In this document: positions 1 to 9,667 of the stretch, piece after piece
Layout of the letters: the number at the start of each line of letters is the position of its first letter
How positions within the stretch are numbered: the first letter of the stretch is position 1
Assembly: GCA_024276195.1 (NCBI GenBank)
Contig: JAJRXR010000063.1
Location: 1 to 42,751, forward strand
DNA from: Planctomycetota bacterium
Lineage (GTDB): Bacteria > Planctomycetota > Phycisphaerae > Phycisphaerales > UBA1924
Length of the DNA stretch: 42,751 nt
Direction: 5' to 3'
Program-made: the position numbers and the translations under genes
The notes under the pieces: model-generated
The model's database searches: none
What the model was told of the DNA's origin: nothing
What the model saw: only the letters and a program-made list of their open reading frames with translations

Positions 1-207
1 GCAGGTCTCGAGGCGCCCGCCCCAGTGGGTGTGCTTGATGACGATGTCGGAGACGACGATGCGTCGGTGGCAGTGGGGGCAAGAGGCGCTGATCGCCTTG
101 GGCGCGACCTCGAAGCGTTGGGCGCAGCGGTAGCAGCGGACAGGGCGCGTGGGGAGGTTGGGCATCCACGCGGGCTTCTCGCTGGGCTTCTCGCTGGTCT
201 GGGTCAT
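1..207 (-). CDS. Zinc-ribbon protein, probably N-terminus of a bactofilin (partial)
   Basis: The reading frame is open from an ATG at 207 to the window edge, giving 69 residues with no stop. It starts MTQTSEKPSEKP and then has a four-cysteine zinc ribbon, VRCYRCAQRFEV and ASCPHCHRRIVV, followed by VSDIVIK. Planctomycete bactofilins often carry such an N-terminal CYRC...CPxC ribbon before the beta-helical polymerisation domain, and a bactofilin lies immediately upstream on the same strand. I therefore infer that the missing part is a second bactofilin domain. It would be a cytoskeletal or envelope scaffold protein acting in the cytoplasm or at the membrane. No Shine-Dalgarno sequence is evident. 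The start is the first ATG before the ribbon. The identity of the missing part is inference; the ribbon is seen directly. Confidence 0.7.
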   Translation of the reverse strand, partial: MTQTSEKPSEKPAWMPNLPTRPVRCYRCAQRFEVAPKAISASCPHCHRRIVVSDIVIKHTHWGGRLETC

Positions 208-237
208 CGCGGTTCATGGGCGGGGAGGAGGGCGATG

Positions 238-260
238 GGCAATGGGGAGTGGGCAATGGG
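238..260. repeat. Short intergenic repeat GGGCAATGGG (two copies)
   Basis: The 10-base unit GGGCAATGGG occurs at 238-247 and 251-260, between the two bactofilin-type genes. It resembles the short tandem repeats found between genes in some genomes. A related AGGCAATGGGG string follows the terC gene near 2007. No coding role is apparent. Confidence 0.4.
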
Positions 261-327
261 ACAGAGGGGAGGGATTGCGTGGGGCGTTCCTCTCGGGGTG
301 GGTTGGTGCGAGATGGCGCCCGGGGGA

Positions 328-882
328 TCAGGCGGCGGAGGTGGCGGGGTTGTTGGAGTTGGCGGTCTCGTTGCGCCACGGGGGCTTGAAGTCGATCTCG
401 CCGGAGGGCATGGAGGAGCCGGTGTTTTTGGAGAGTTCGGCGGCCTGGGGTCCGACCTGGCACTGGCCGACGAAGCTGGCGCCTTCGGCGACGATGAGGG
501 TGCCGGCGGTGATGTCTCCGGTGACGCGGGCGTTGGGGGAGAGGGTGAGGCGTTCGCGTGCGTGGATGGGGCCTGTGATGGCGCCGTCAACGATGACGCG
601 CTGGGCGTCGATGGCGGCGCGGCAGTCGGCGGTGGGGCCGATCTGGACCTCGCCCTGGGCGATGATTTTGCCCTCGAAGGAGCCGAGGATGCGGGCGGAC
701 TTGTCGAAGGTCATCTCGCCGATGATGCGTGTGTCGGGGCCGATGACGGTCATCTCGTTGACGGGCTGGTTCTGCTCGGGCACGGTTGGGCCTCCCTGGG
801 CGCCCGCGGTGAGCGGGTCGTTGCGATGGCGCCACCGGCGAGGGGCCGGGGGCGTGGGTGTGGGCGAGTTTGGTGTCGCCAT
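328..882 (-). CDS. Bactofilin (polymer-forming cytoskeletal protein)
   Basis: This 184-residue protein has a proline-rich disordered N-terminus (about residues 1-40) and then a bactofilin domain (about 45-145). The domain contains VIGPDTRIIGEM, ARILGSFEGKI, IVDGAITGPI and ARVTGDITAGTLIV. These short repeats, with regularly spaced hydrophobics and glycines, form the right-handed beta-helix that polymerises without nucleotide. The C-terminal tail is polar. Bactofilins build membrane-associated scaffolds that affect cell shape, stalks or wall enzymes. I chose the ATG at 882 because upstream in-frame codons give an arginine-rich, low-complexity lead that is not family-like. The downstream neighbour on the same strand encodes a zinc-ribbon protein of the same system, about 120 bases away, so the two are probably co-transcribed. 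Confidence 0.88.
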   Translation of the reverse strand: MATPNSPTPTPPAPRRWRHRNDPLTAGAQGGPTVPEQNQPVNEMTVIGPDTRIIGEMTFDKSARILGSFEGKIIAQGEVQIGPTADCRAAIDAQRVIVDGAITGPIHARERLTLSPNARVTGDITAGTLIVAEGASFVGQCQVGPQAAELSKNTGSSMPSGEIDFKPPWRNETANSNNPATSAA

Positions 883-1103
883 CCCTGTGTGAACGCGGGC
901 TCCGCCGCTGGTGCGCCTTCCGTGGCCGGGCGTTTGGATCGACCAGACGCGGGGGATCGCTGGAGTTTCGCGTGTGCTCGTGTTCTGAAGACCGGCGGCG
1001 CCTCTGCGCGGGCAGCGCAAGGTTGGCCTGCTGGGCGTTGTTGGTGCGCAGAATCAGCGCGGTTTGTAGGATGGCGGCGCCCGGCCTGGGCGTGGGAGGG
1101 ATC

Positions 1104-1994
1104 ATGCTCGCGATGCTTGATATGACGATGACGTTGGGCGCGATCGGGGTGGGGGGCGGCGTTGGCAGCGGCGGGGCGGAGGTGGTGGCGTTTTTCAGTG
1201 TCGCGGGGTTGATGGCGCTGCTGACGCTGGCGACGCTCGAGATTGTGCTCGGGATCGACAACGTGGTGTTCATCGCGATCCTGAGCGAGCGGCTGCCCGA
1301 GGAGAAGCAGGCGCGGACGCGGACGATCGGGCTGCTGCTCGCGGCGGCTTTGCGCCTGATCTTGCTGGCGCTGGCGTGGATGATTATGAAGTTGCAGGCG
1401 CCGCTGTTTGATCTACCTTGGATCACGCAGGCGGGGGTGGACCCGGAGACGGGTCAGAGCGTGCGCGAGGCGATCGGGATCTCGGGCAAGGATCTGGTGA
1501 TGCTGCTGGGGGGGCTGTTTCTGATCGCCAAGGCGACGTGGGAGATTCATCATCTGATTGATGAGTCGGGCGGGCACGGGCAGGAGGCGGGGGCGGCGCG
1601 CCCTGCGGTTGGCGTGAAGACGGCGGGGGTGGGGATGGTGCTGGCGCAGATCCTGGCGCTGGATGTGGTGTTCAGCCTCGACAGCGTGATTACGGCGGTG
1701 GGGATGACGAGCAACTACTGGATCATGGTGACGGCGGTGGTGATCTCGGTGGGGGTGATGGTGATGCTGGCCGGGCCGGTGAGCGCGTTCGTGAAGAAGC
1801 ACCCGGCGATGAAGACGCTGGCGTTGGCGTTTTTGATTTTGATCGGGGTGCTGCTGGTGGCCGATGGGCTGCACCAGCACCTGGACCGGGGGTACATCTA
1901 CTTCGCGATGGTGTTTGCGTTGGCGGTGGAGATTGTGAACATCAAGGCCGGGGCGCGGAGAAGGCGGAAGGCGGAGGCGGCGGTGGGGAGCTAG
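1104..1994 (+). CDS. TerC family integral membrane protein
   Basis: This 296-residue multi-spanning membrane protein matches the TerC/Alx family. The signatures are the acidic membrane motifs LEIVLGIDNVVF near the N-terminus and ILALDVVFSLDSVITAVG in the middle. The paired aspartates are thought to handle divalent metal, with manganese export being the best-studied role. Hydrophobic segments also lie at VMLLGGLFLIAKATWEI, VMVTAVVISVGVMVML and LALAFLILIGVLLVADG. The ATG at 1104 is preferred because GGGAGGG lies just before it; longer in-frame starts add only arginine-rich sequence. The gene is divergent from the bactofilin operon. It ends in a basic tail (ARRRRKAEAAVGS). Substrate cannot be told from sequence. 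Confidence 0.88.
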   Translation: MLAMLDMTMTLGAIGVGGGVGSGGAEVVAFFSVAGLMALLTLATLEIVLGIDNVVFIAILSERLPEEKQARTRTIGLLLAAALRLILLALAWMIMKLQAPLFDLPWITQAGVDPETGQSVREAIGISGKDLVMLLGGLFLIAKATWEIHHLIDESGGHGQEAGAARPAVGVKTAGVGMVLAQILALDVVFSLDSVITAVGMTSNYWIMVTAVVISVGVMVMLAGPVSAFVKKHPAMKTLALAFLILIGVLLVADGLHQHLDRGYIYFAMVFALAVEIVNIKAGARRRRKAEAAVGS

Positions 1995-2014
1995 GCATCA
2001 GGCATCAGGCAATG
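1994..2014. repeat. Tandem heptamer GGCATCA
   Basis: GGCATCA occurs at 1994-2000 and 2001-2007 and is followed by the variant GGCAATG at 2008-2014. The run directly follows, and overlaps by one base, the stop codon of terC. It resembles short tandemly repeated heptamers described in cyanobacteria and other genomes. Confidence 0.4.
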
Positions 2015-2066
2015 GGGGGGAGAGGGAGGAGGAGACAGACCCCCTCCGTCATCGCTGCGCTCGACA

Positions 2067-2090
2067 CCTCCCCCGCAGGGGCGGGGGAGG
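2067..2090. repeat. GC-rich palindrome (intergenic repeat-like)
   Basis: CCTCCCCCGC at 2067-2076 pairs perfectly with GCGGGGGAGG at 2081-2090 across a 4-base loop. There is no T-run on either side, so it is not a canonical terminator. It lies between terC and the truncated VOC gene and resembles dispersed palindromic intergenic elements; other genome copies cannot be seen here. Confidence 0.5.
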
Positions 2091-2106
2091 AGAGGCGGTT
2101 GCGCGA

Positions 2107-2172
2107 TCAAGTATCGGCGGCGGGAAGGTTGAGCCAGACGACGCGGTTGTGCTTGGCGTTGAGGTCGGACAT
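2107..2172 (-). pseudogene. N-terminal fragment of a VOC (glyoxalase-like) gene
   Basis: An ATG at 2172 opens a 21-residue peptide ending ...NRVVWLNLPAADT before a TGA at 2107. The pattern N-x-VVW-x-(D/N)-(I/L)-P-x-x-D is the usual first beta-strand of vicinal-oxygen-chelate proteins (glyoxalase/bleomycin-resistance fold). The remaining roughly 100 residues are absent. The reading frame ends 17 bases from the palindrome at 2067-2090, so an intact gene was probably cut by a rearrangement there. It begins 13 bases after the YcxB-like gene on the same strand, as in a former operon. The match is short, so this identity is tentative. Confidence 0.45.
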
Positions 2173-2185
2173 GGGGGGCTCGGTT

Positions 2186-2815
2186 TCAGGATTGTGGTTC
2201 GGTGGTAGCCGGGGCGTGGCGCAGCGCCGCCCAGACGCGGGCCTCAGGGTCGCCCGGAGGCAGGGCGCTCATCGGAAAGTGCCCTCGAATGAACGTATCC
2301 GCGAGTAGCACGATTCGATCTGATACTGCTACGAGACTTGTAATGTCCGCCGATGGGAAACTCACGATGTGACCACGGTCAACCCAGTCAAAGGTGACGC
2401 GGCCATCTCCGATCGCACACCGCCATCGCCCCTCTGTTGATTCGATCAGACCCATAGCGGCGCCCCTGGTCATCGCCTTGCGAGCGACGTGTGCTGGGGA
2501 GATGTGCCGGCGCACAAGACTCGTAACGCCGATCATCGTAAGAACAAGAAAGAAGATACCGGAAAGCAGAGAAGTCGGATCGTCTTGAACGATCCCGGAC
2601 ACGATAAGCACCCCGCCGAGTATGAACATCAACAAGTAGATCATGACGGCTCTGATCGTGTCTGACTTGCCAGACTTGGCACGCTTCGCCTCTGTGGCCT
2701 GCCATGCGTAGACGTCCAGAGCAGCCTCGCCGTCGCTGGTCCACTCGATCTCCAGCGGCTCTGGGGTCGGCGGGTGTGTGCGGGGGCTTGGACTGTTTCG
2801 AGGGGTGTGCGTCAT
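2186..2815 (-). CDS. YcxB-like two-TM membrane protein
   Basis: The 209-residue protein has a polar N-terminus with a WxSDGEAALD segment, then two adjacent membrane helices at about residues 60-105 (IYLLMFILGGVLIVSGIV and LSGIFFLVLTMIGVTSLV). A soluble C-terminal half follows, with RCAIGDGRVTFDWVDRGHIV, SLVAVSDRIVLLAD and HFPMSALPPGD. That arrangement, two helices then a PH-like beta domain ending in a P-x-x-A/F motif, is characteristic of YcxB-like proteins (PF14317), whose function is unknown. The start is the ATG at 2815; a TACACT hexamer (2835-2840, minus strand) could be its -10 box. The gene has lower GC than its neighbours. Family assignment is by pattern and moderately secure. Confidence 0.7.
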   Translation of the reverse strand: MTHTPRNSPSPRTHPPTPEPLEIEWTSDGEAALDVYAWQATEAKRAKSGKSDTIRAVMIYLLMFILGGVLIVSGIVQDDPTSLLSGIFFLVLTMIGVTSLVRRHISPAHVARKAMTRGAAMGLIESTEGRWRCAIGDGRVTFDWVDRGHIVSFPSADITSLVAVSDRIVLLADTFIRGHFPMSALPPGDPEARVWAALRHAPATTEPQS

Positions 2816-2862
2816 AGATAAGGTTCGCCCGAGTGTATCAGGTTGCCGTCCTTGCTCTACTG

Positions 2863-2888
2863 AAAGAGGGCTCCCGAGCCGCCCTCTT
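2863..2888 (-). terminator. Intrinsic terminator of acnA
   Basis: Read on the minus strand, AAGAG and GGCTC pair with GAGCC and CTCTT around a short loop, with the tail CTCTTTC. It sits 27 bases after the aconitase stop and before the YcxB-like gene, so it should end the acnA transcript. The stem has a small bulge and the T-run is short. Confidence 0.6.
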
Positions 2889-2914
2889 GGTGATCCCTGG
2901 ATGGCAAGTGTGTG

Positions 2915-5686
<2,772 letters not shown>

Positions 5687-5843
5687 GGGAGGGCTCCTCG
5701 GCGTGGGTGTGTATTCAAGAGGATGATCGGGGGGATGGTGGCATGAATCAAATCAATGAAGATTGTATGTTGAATAGATAGAGTTGATATATGGGTCTGC
5801 CCGGAAGTGGGGGGAGGGGGTGGGAGCGGGGAGGGGGTTCGGG

Positions 5844-5849
5844 TAGGCT
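5844..5849 (+). promoter_or_regulatory. Putative -10 box TAGGCT
   Basis: TAGGCT lies 38 bases before the ATG of the beta-helix gene. The same hexamer precedes another gene start at 18002. No convincing -35 box is seen. It would give a leader of about 30 bases containing the GAAGGAGA ribosome-binding site. Confidence 0.4.
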
Positions 5850-5887
5850 GGGGCCATCGGAAGCGAAGAGCAGGCGAAGGAGAGGCG

Positions 5888-8089
5888 ATGAGCATGTACA
5901 GGTTGGTGGTAGCTGCGGTGCTGTGGGCGGCGGGCGGAGCGTGGGCGGATGTGCTTGATGTGCCGGGGGAGTACCCGACGATTCAGGCGGCGATCGACGC
6001 TGCTGTGGATGGGGACGAGGTGGTCGTGGCGGCGGGGACGTACCGCGAGCTGATCGACATGTCGGGCAAGGCGATCACGCTGCGATCGACGGACCCGAGC
6101 GACCCGAGCGTGGTCGCGGCGACGGTGCTGTCGGGGGATCTGGATGGGGATGGGGTGGGGGAGGGCCGGATTCTTGTTGCACACTCTGAGACTGATCTGC
6201 CTCGTGTTATTTCAGGTTTGACATTTCTGAATGGTCGAGGTGAGATATTCCCTGCGACCGCTCTCGAAATGGGTGGGGCGGTCTTGGCGACAGCAGGCGC
6301 TTCTTTGCAAATTGATCGCTGTGTATTTCAACTAAATGAGGCCGCCCACGCTGGTGCTGCAATCGCGATCTATGATCGCGTGAGTTTGACAATTTTTCAG
6401 TGTGTTATCGCAAACAATGATATTTCTACGCCGTCAGGGCGAGGAGTTGTGTGGGGTGCGCTTGATTGTGAAGTGAGCATTGCTGAATCAGGCTTTCTTG
6501 GAAATGCGGGAAGTGCGCTCTATTTTCACTATGCTGTCGTGGACATCATTAATTCCGTGTTCATTGCTAACACCGGTGGGCCATCATCGTCACCGCGCGG
6601 TGGGGCAGCCTCATTTGCGGGATGCGATGTCACTGTGAGCGGCTGTATCTTTCAGTCCAACTCGGCGGCCTACGGGGGCGCGATCGAGAGCTCGCCGGCA
6701 GGGCTCACTTCGCCGTTGGCTAGCCTGCTCGTCGAGGATTCGAGCTTTCTGGACAATGTCGCGGACAACTGGGGTGGCGCTATTTGTGCGGGGGCGACTC
6801 CGGGCGTGTATGTCAACTGCGAGTTCGAGGGCAATCGCGCAGCGCATGGCGGTGCAGTCCAAGCTGGCGGTGGGCCGGGGTCTTACAGGAGTTCCTTCGT
6901 CGAGTGCTTGTTCTATCGGAATGTCGCTTCTGGAAACGGTGGTGGCGCTGATCTGGTGTACAGCGATGTATCCGTCTTGGATTGTGCTTTCATCGACAAC
7001 ATTGCGGGCGCGGTCGCGTCTGAGGCGGATGGCGGCGGGCTGAATACGGGTGGCTCTCTGACCTGCAAGAGAACGCTGTTTGAAGGTAACCGCGCGAGCG
7101 GAGATGGTGGCGGCTTTAGATCGAGCGGGCCCTCCTTGGTGGAAGACTGCATCTTCCGGCACAACGCGAGCGGCGTGGACGGCGGGGCAACCTACACTAG
7201 TGTGGGTGGCCTCTTGGGCGGAACATGGCGCAGATGCGAGTTCGTTGGGAACTACGCGATGCGAGATGGTGGAGGCATGTGGTTCTTTGGGTTTGAGCTA
7301 GTAGAACAGTGTCTCTTTGTGGGGAATCACGCTGACGATGATGGCGGCGCGATGGCCTCCCGGAGTGTCTTGTCACCTCGAACAGCGTTCATGGTGGGGA
7401 CTTCATTTGCCCAGAACTCGGCTGGTGATCAAGGTGCAGTGATGTATGCGGACTCCATCGATCCGACGTTCGTCAACAGCATCTTGGCGGGCGACTCGCC
7501 TGACGCGATCAGGCATCGTGGTGGCTCCCAGATCACGGTGTCCAACTCTTTGGTTCAAGGCGGCTTCCCCGGCCCGGGCAACATCGACGCCGACCCGCGG
7601 TTTGTTCGCCCGGCGTCCGACGGCGGCGATGGCTGGGGGGATGACCCGGGTACGGCGGGTGTGGATGAGTCGCTCAACGACGATTTCGGCGATCTGCGGC
7701 TGATGCCCGGATCGCCCGCGATCGACGCGGGGGACAACACCGCCGTTCCGGCGGACACGTTTGATCTTGATGGCGACGGTGATACGGCCGAGCCAACGCC
7801 GTTTGATCTCGGCGGCGACCCGCGGTTCGTCGATGACCCGTCTACGCCTGATACCGGCGTCGGCCCGGGGCCGATCGTGGACATGGGGGCGTACGAGTTT
7901 CAGTCGCCCCAGTGCAACGCGGCGGATTTGTCGGCGGCGTTCGGCGTGCTCGACTTCGACGATGTGCTCGCGTTTCTGACGGCCTTCGCAGGCATGGACC
8001 CGCTCGCGGATCTTGCGCCGGCGTTCGGCGTGTTCGACTTCGACGACGTGCTCGCCTTCCTCACCGCCTTCGGCGCCGGTTGCCCCTAG
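5888..8089 (+). CDS. Secreted parallel beta-helix protein with GC-type dockerin-like C-terminus
   Basis: This 733-residue protein has a signal peptide (MSMYRLVVAAVLWAAGGAWA) and then PGEYPTIQAAIDAAVDGDEVVVAAGTYRE, the usual opening of a pectate-lyase-like right-handed beta-helix. Many degenerate coils follow, each with a pattern like C-x-F-x-x-N-x-A-x-x-GGA, typical of polymorphic outer-membrane or right-handed helix repeats (about residues 90-600). An FDLDGDGDTAEP...VDMGAYEFQ linker is typical of planctomycete surface proteins. The last 58 residues (676-733) are a duplicated ADL...AFGV(L/F)DFDDVLAFLTAF unit between two cysteines, the GC-type dockerin-like anchor. The ATG at 5888 has GAAGGAGA before it. 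The protein is probably exported and cell-surface-bound; enzymatic activity cannot be claimed. Bases about 6170-6650 have noticeably lower GC. Confidence 0.88.
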   Translation: MSMYRLVVAAVLWAAGGAWADVLDVPGEYPTIQAAIDAAVDGDEVVVAAGTYRELIDMSGKAITLRSTDPSDPSVVAATVLSGDLDGDGVGEGRILVAHSETDLPRVISGLTFLNGRGEIFPATALEMGGAVLATAGASLQIDRCVFQLNEAAHAGAAIAIYDRVSLTIFQCVIANNDISTPSGRGVVWGALDCEVSIAESGFLGNAGSALYFHYAVVDIINSVFIANTGGPSSSPRGGAASFAGCDVTVSGCIFQSNSAAYGGAIESSPAGLTSPLASLLVEDSSFLDNVADNWGGAICAGATPGVYVNCEFEGNRAAHGGAVQAGGGPGSYRSSFVECLFYRNVASGNGGGADLVYSDVSVLDCAFIDNIAGAVASEADGGGLNTGGSLTCKRTLFEGNRASGDGGGFRSSGPSLVEDCIFRHNASGVDGGATYTSVGGLLGGTWRRCEFVGNYAMRDGGGMWFFGFELVEQCLFVGNHADDDGGAMASRSVLSPRTAFMVGTSFAQNSAGDQGAVMYADSIDPTFVNSILAGDSPDAIRHRGGSQITVSNSLVQGGFPGPGNIDADPRFVRPASDGGDGWGDDPGTAGVDESLNDDFGDLRLMPGSPAIDAGDNTAVPADTFDLDGDGDTAEPTPFDLGGDPRFVDDPSTPDTGVGPGPIVDMGAYEFQSPQCNAADLSAAFGVLDFDDVLAFLTAFAGMDPLADLAPAFGVFDFDDVLAFLTAFGAGCP

Positions 8090-8099
8090 AGCGGCGCCA

Positions 8100-9017
8100 T
8101 CACCTCGGCGAGCGTCGGGCGTTGGTTCTTTCGCGGAGTGTGGTGAGCAGGGCTCGTTCGAAGGCGGCGGCGGCGTGGGAGGGGATGCGGTCGCGCCGGC
8201 GGACGACGGCGAGCTCGCGTGTGAGCTTGGCGTCGGCGCAGCGGAGGCCGGCGCCGAGCTTGGGGTTGGCTTCGAGGGCGAAGCGTGAGACGAAGCCGAC
8301 GCCGATGTCGGCGCGGACCATCTGGACGATGGACTCGATAGAGCGGAGTTCCATGACGATGTCGAGGGCGACGCCGTGGGAGGCGGCGGCGCTGTCGATG
8401 AGCGCTCGGACGGCGCTGCCGGCCTCGAAGGCGACGACGGGCTCTTGGTCGAGGTCGCGCCAGCGGAAGCTGCGCCGCCCTTCGAGCGCGTGCCCGCGGG
8501 GGAGGATCAGGCGAAGCTCGTCGCTGATGGTGGCGACGCGCATGAGGTCGGACGAGCCGGGGAGGGTGACGGGCTCGGTGACGATGCCCAGGTCGTGCTC
8601 GCCGGCGAGGACGCCGGCGGCGACGGAGGCGGAGCCGCCTTCCTTGATGAGGAAGCGGAGGCCTGGGAGGTCTTTGTGGACGCGGGAGATGACGCGGGGG
8701 AGGACGTAGCCGACGGCGGTGGCGCCGCCCCCGACGCGGATGGAGCCGTGTTCGAGTCCGACGAGTTCGCGGACGGCGGTGACGGCGTCGTCGGCCTGGC
8801 GGACGGCGGCGCGGGCGTGTTCGAGGAAGGCGCGCCCCGCGTCGGTGGGCTCGACGCCGCGGCCGGTGCGGTGGAGCAGTTCGGCGTCTACTTCGGCCTC
8901 GAGCTTTTTGAGCATGGCGCTGAGGGCGGGCTGTGTGACGCCCAGGGCCTCGGCGGCCCGGGTGATGTGCCCGTGCTCGCAGATGGAGATAAACTGGCGA
9001 AGCGGGGTGAGCTCCAT
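8100..9017 (-). CDS. LysR family transcriptional regulator
   Basis: The 305-residue protein has the classic LysR N-terminal winged helix-turn-helix (residues about 3-62: MELTPLRQFISICEHGHI, then RAAEALGVTQPALSAMLKKLE) and a type 2 periplasmic-binding-fold effector domain (about 90-295; GSIRVGGGATAVGYVLPRV). In length and in HTH spacing it resembles CysB/OxyR-type regulators, but the effector cannot be named. The ATG at 9017 is chosen since upstream codons give a non-family extension. A TACCCT hexamer ends exactly six bases before this ATG, consistent with leaderless transcription. It is divergent from a MarR gene, with 81 bases between start codons, and the MarR operator sits in that gap. LysR genes often regulate their divergent neighbour. 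Confidence 0.9.
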   Translation of the reverse strand: MELTPLRQFISICEHGHITRAAEALGVTQPALSAMLKKLEAEVDAELLHRTGRGVEPTDAGRAFLEHARAAVRQADDAVTAVRELVGLEHGSIRVGGGATAVGYVLPRVISRVHKDLPGLRFLIKEGGSASVAAGVLAGEHDLGIVTEPVTLPGSSDLMRVATISDELRLILPRGHALEGRRSFRWRDLDQEPVVAFEAGSAVRALIDSAAASHGVALDIVMELRSIESIVQMVRADIGVGFVSRFALEANPKLGAGLRCADAKLTRELAVVRRRDRIPSHAAAAFERALLTTLRERTNARRSPR

Positions 9018-9023
9018 GGGGCG

Positions 9024-9029
9024 AGGGTA
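9024..9029 (-). promoter_or_regulatory. Putative -10 box TACCCT of the lysR-type gene
   Basis: On the minus strand TACCCT is followed by six bases and then the ATG at 9017. This places the expected transcription start at or next to the start codon, which has no Shine-Dalgarno sequence. Confidence 0.4.
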
Positions 9030-9087
9030 CACGGGGGGCGCAAAAAAGTTTGGATCGGATGGAAGAGAGCGGGGGTGGGTGGTATTG

Positions 9088-9099
9088 TTGTATATACAA
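9088..9099. promoter_or_regulatory. Palindromic operator TTGTATATACAA at marR
   Basis: A perfect 12-base palindrome whose last base is the A of the marR start codon. MarR regulators commonly bind such AT-rich palindromes and repress their own gene. A copy matching 11 of 12 bases (TTGTATATACAC) lies before the metallo-beta-lactamase gene at 9641, linking the two as a regulon. It may also act on the divergent lysR-type promoter 60 bases away. Confidence 0.65.
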
Positions 9100-9551
9100 T
9101 GGCACGTCCGAAGGACCAACCACACCCGGTTGATTGCTCGCAGCGGTGCATCGCGTCGAGCGTGCGTCTGCTGGATCGGGCCGTCACGGGGATTTATGAC
9201 GAGGCGATGCGTCCGCTGGGGATCCGGGTGACGCAGATGACGATTCTGGTGGTGCTCGAGCGGGTGGGCGCAAAGACGGCGGCGGAGCTGTCGAGGATGT
9301 TGTGGCTGGACCGGTCCACGCTGTCTCGATCGGTTGATCGGTTGATCGAGCGCGGGTGGGTAGAGGTGACGGACGCGCCCGATGCGCGGGCGCAGCCGCT
9401 GAGGGTGACGCGCGAGGGGCGACGGATGATCGATAAGGCGGCGCCAGCGTGGGCGCGGGCGCAGGAGCAGACGGTAGATCTGCTGGGCGAGAAGGCGGCG
9501 GGGCAGATTGTGAGCGCGGGGTTTGGGCTGATGGGGCGGGCGCCGGGGTGA
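9099..9551 (+). CDS. MarR family transcriptional regulator
   Basis: This 150-residue protein has the MarR architecture. An N-terminal dimerisation helix (CIASSVRLLDRAVTGIYDEAM, split by a turn) is followed by a winged helix: LGIRVTQMTILVVLE, then TAAELSRMLWLDRSTLSRSVDRLIERGWVE and the wing DAPDARAQPLRVTREG (about residues 40-110), and a C-terminal helix. The DxRxxxxxLT-type wing is conserved. MarR proteins are dimeric repressors usually released by small phenolic or oxidant ligands. The ATG at 9099 overlaps the palindrome TTGTATATACAA, which suggests autorepression. The next gene on the same strand has the same site before it and is the likely target. Confidence 0.88.
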   Translation: MARPKDQPHPVDCSQRCIASSVRLLDRAVTGIYDEAMRPLGIRVTQMTILVVLERVGAKTAAELSRMLWLDRSTLSRSVDRLIERGWVEVTDAPDARAQPLRVTREGRRMIDKAAPAWARAQEQTVDLLGEKAAGQIVSAGFGLMGRAPG

Positions 9552-9640
9552 GGTGAGCGGAGCTGAGCAGAGCTGAATAGCGCTGGATCATGGCCCCGTG
9601 TGGGGCTGGCGCGGGAGCGTCTTTTCTTTGGTCACGATAG

Positions 9641-9652
9641 TTGTATATACAC
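9641..9652 (+). promoter_or_regulatory. MarR operator copy TTGTATATACAC
   Basis: This site matches the marR palindrome in 11 of 12 positions and lies 16 bases before the ATG of the metallo-beta-lactamase-fold gene, directly upstream of its AGGAGGAGG ribosome-binding site. Binding here would block transcription or translation initiation. An identical core at both genes is unlikely by chance in such GC-rich DNA. Confidence 0.6.
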
Positions 9653-9667
9653 TCAGGAGGAGGAGTC

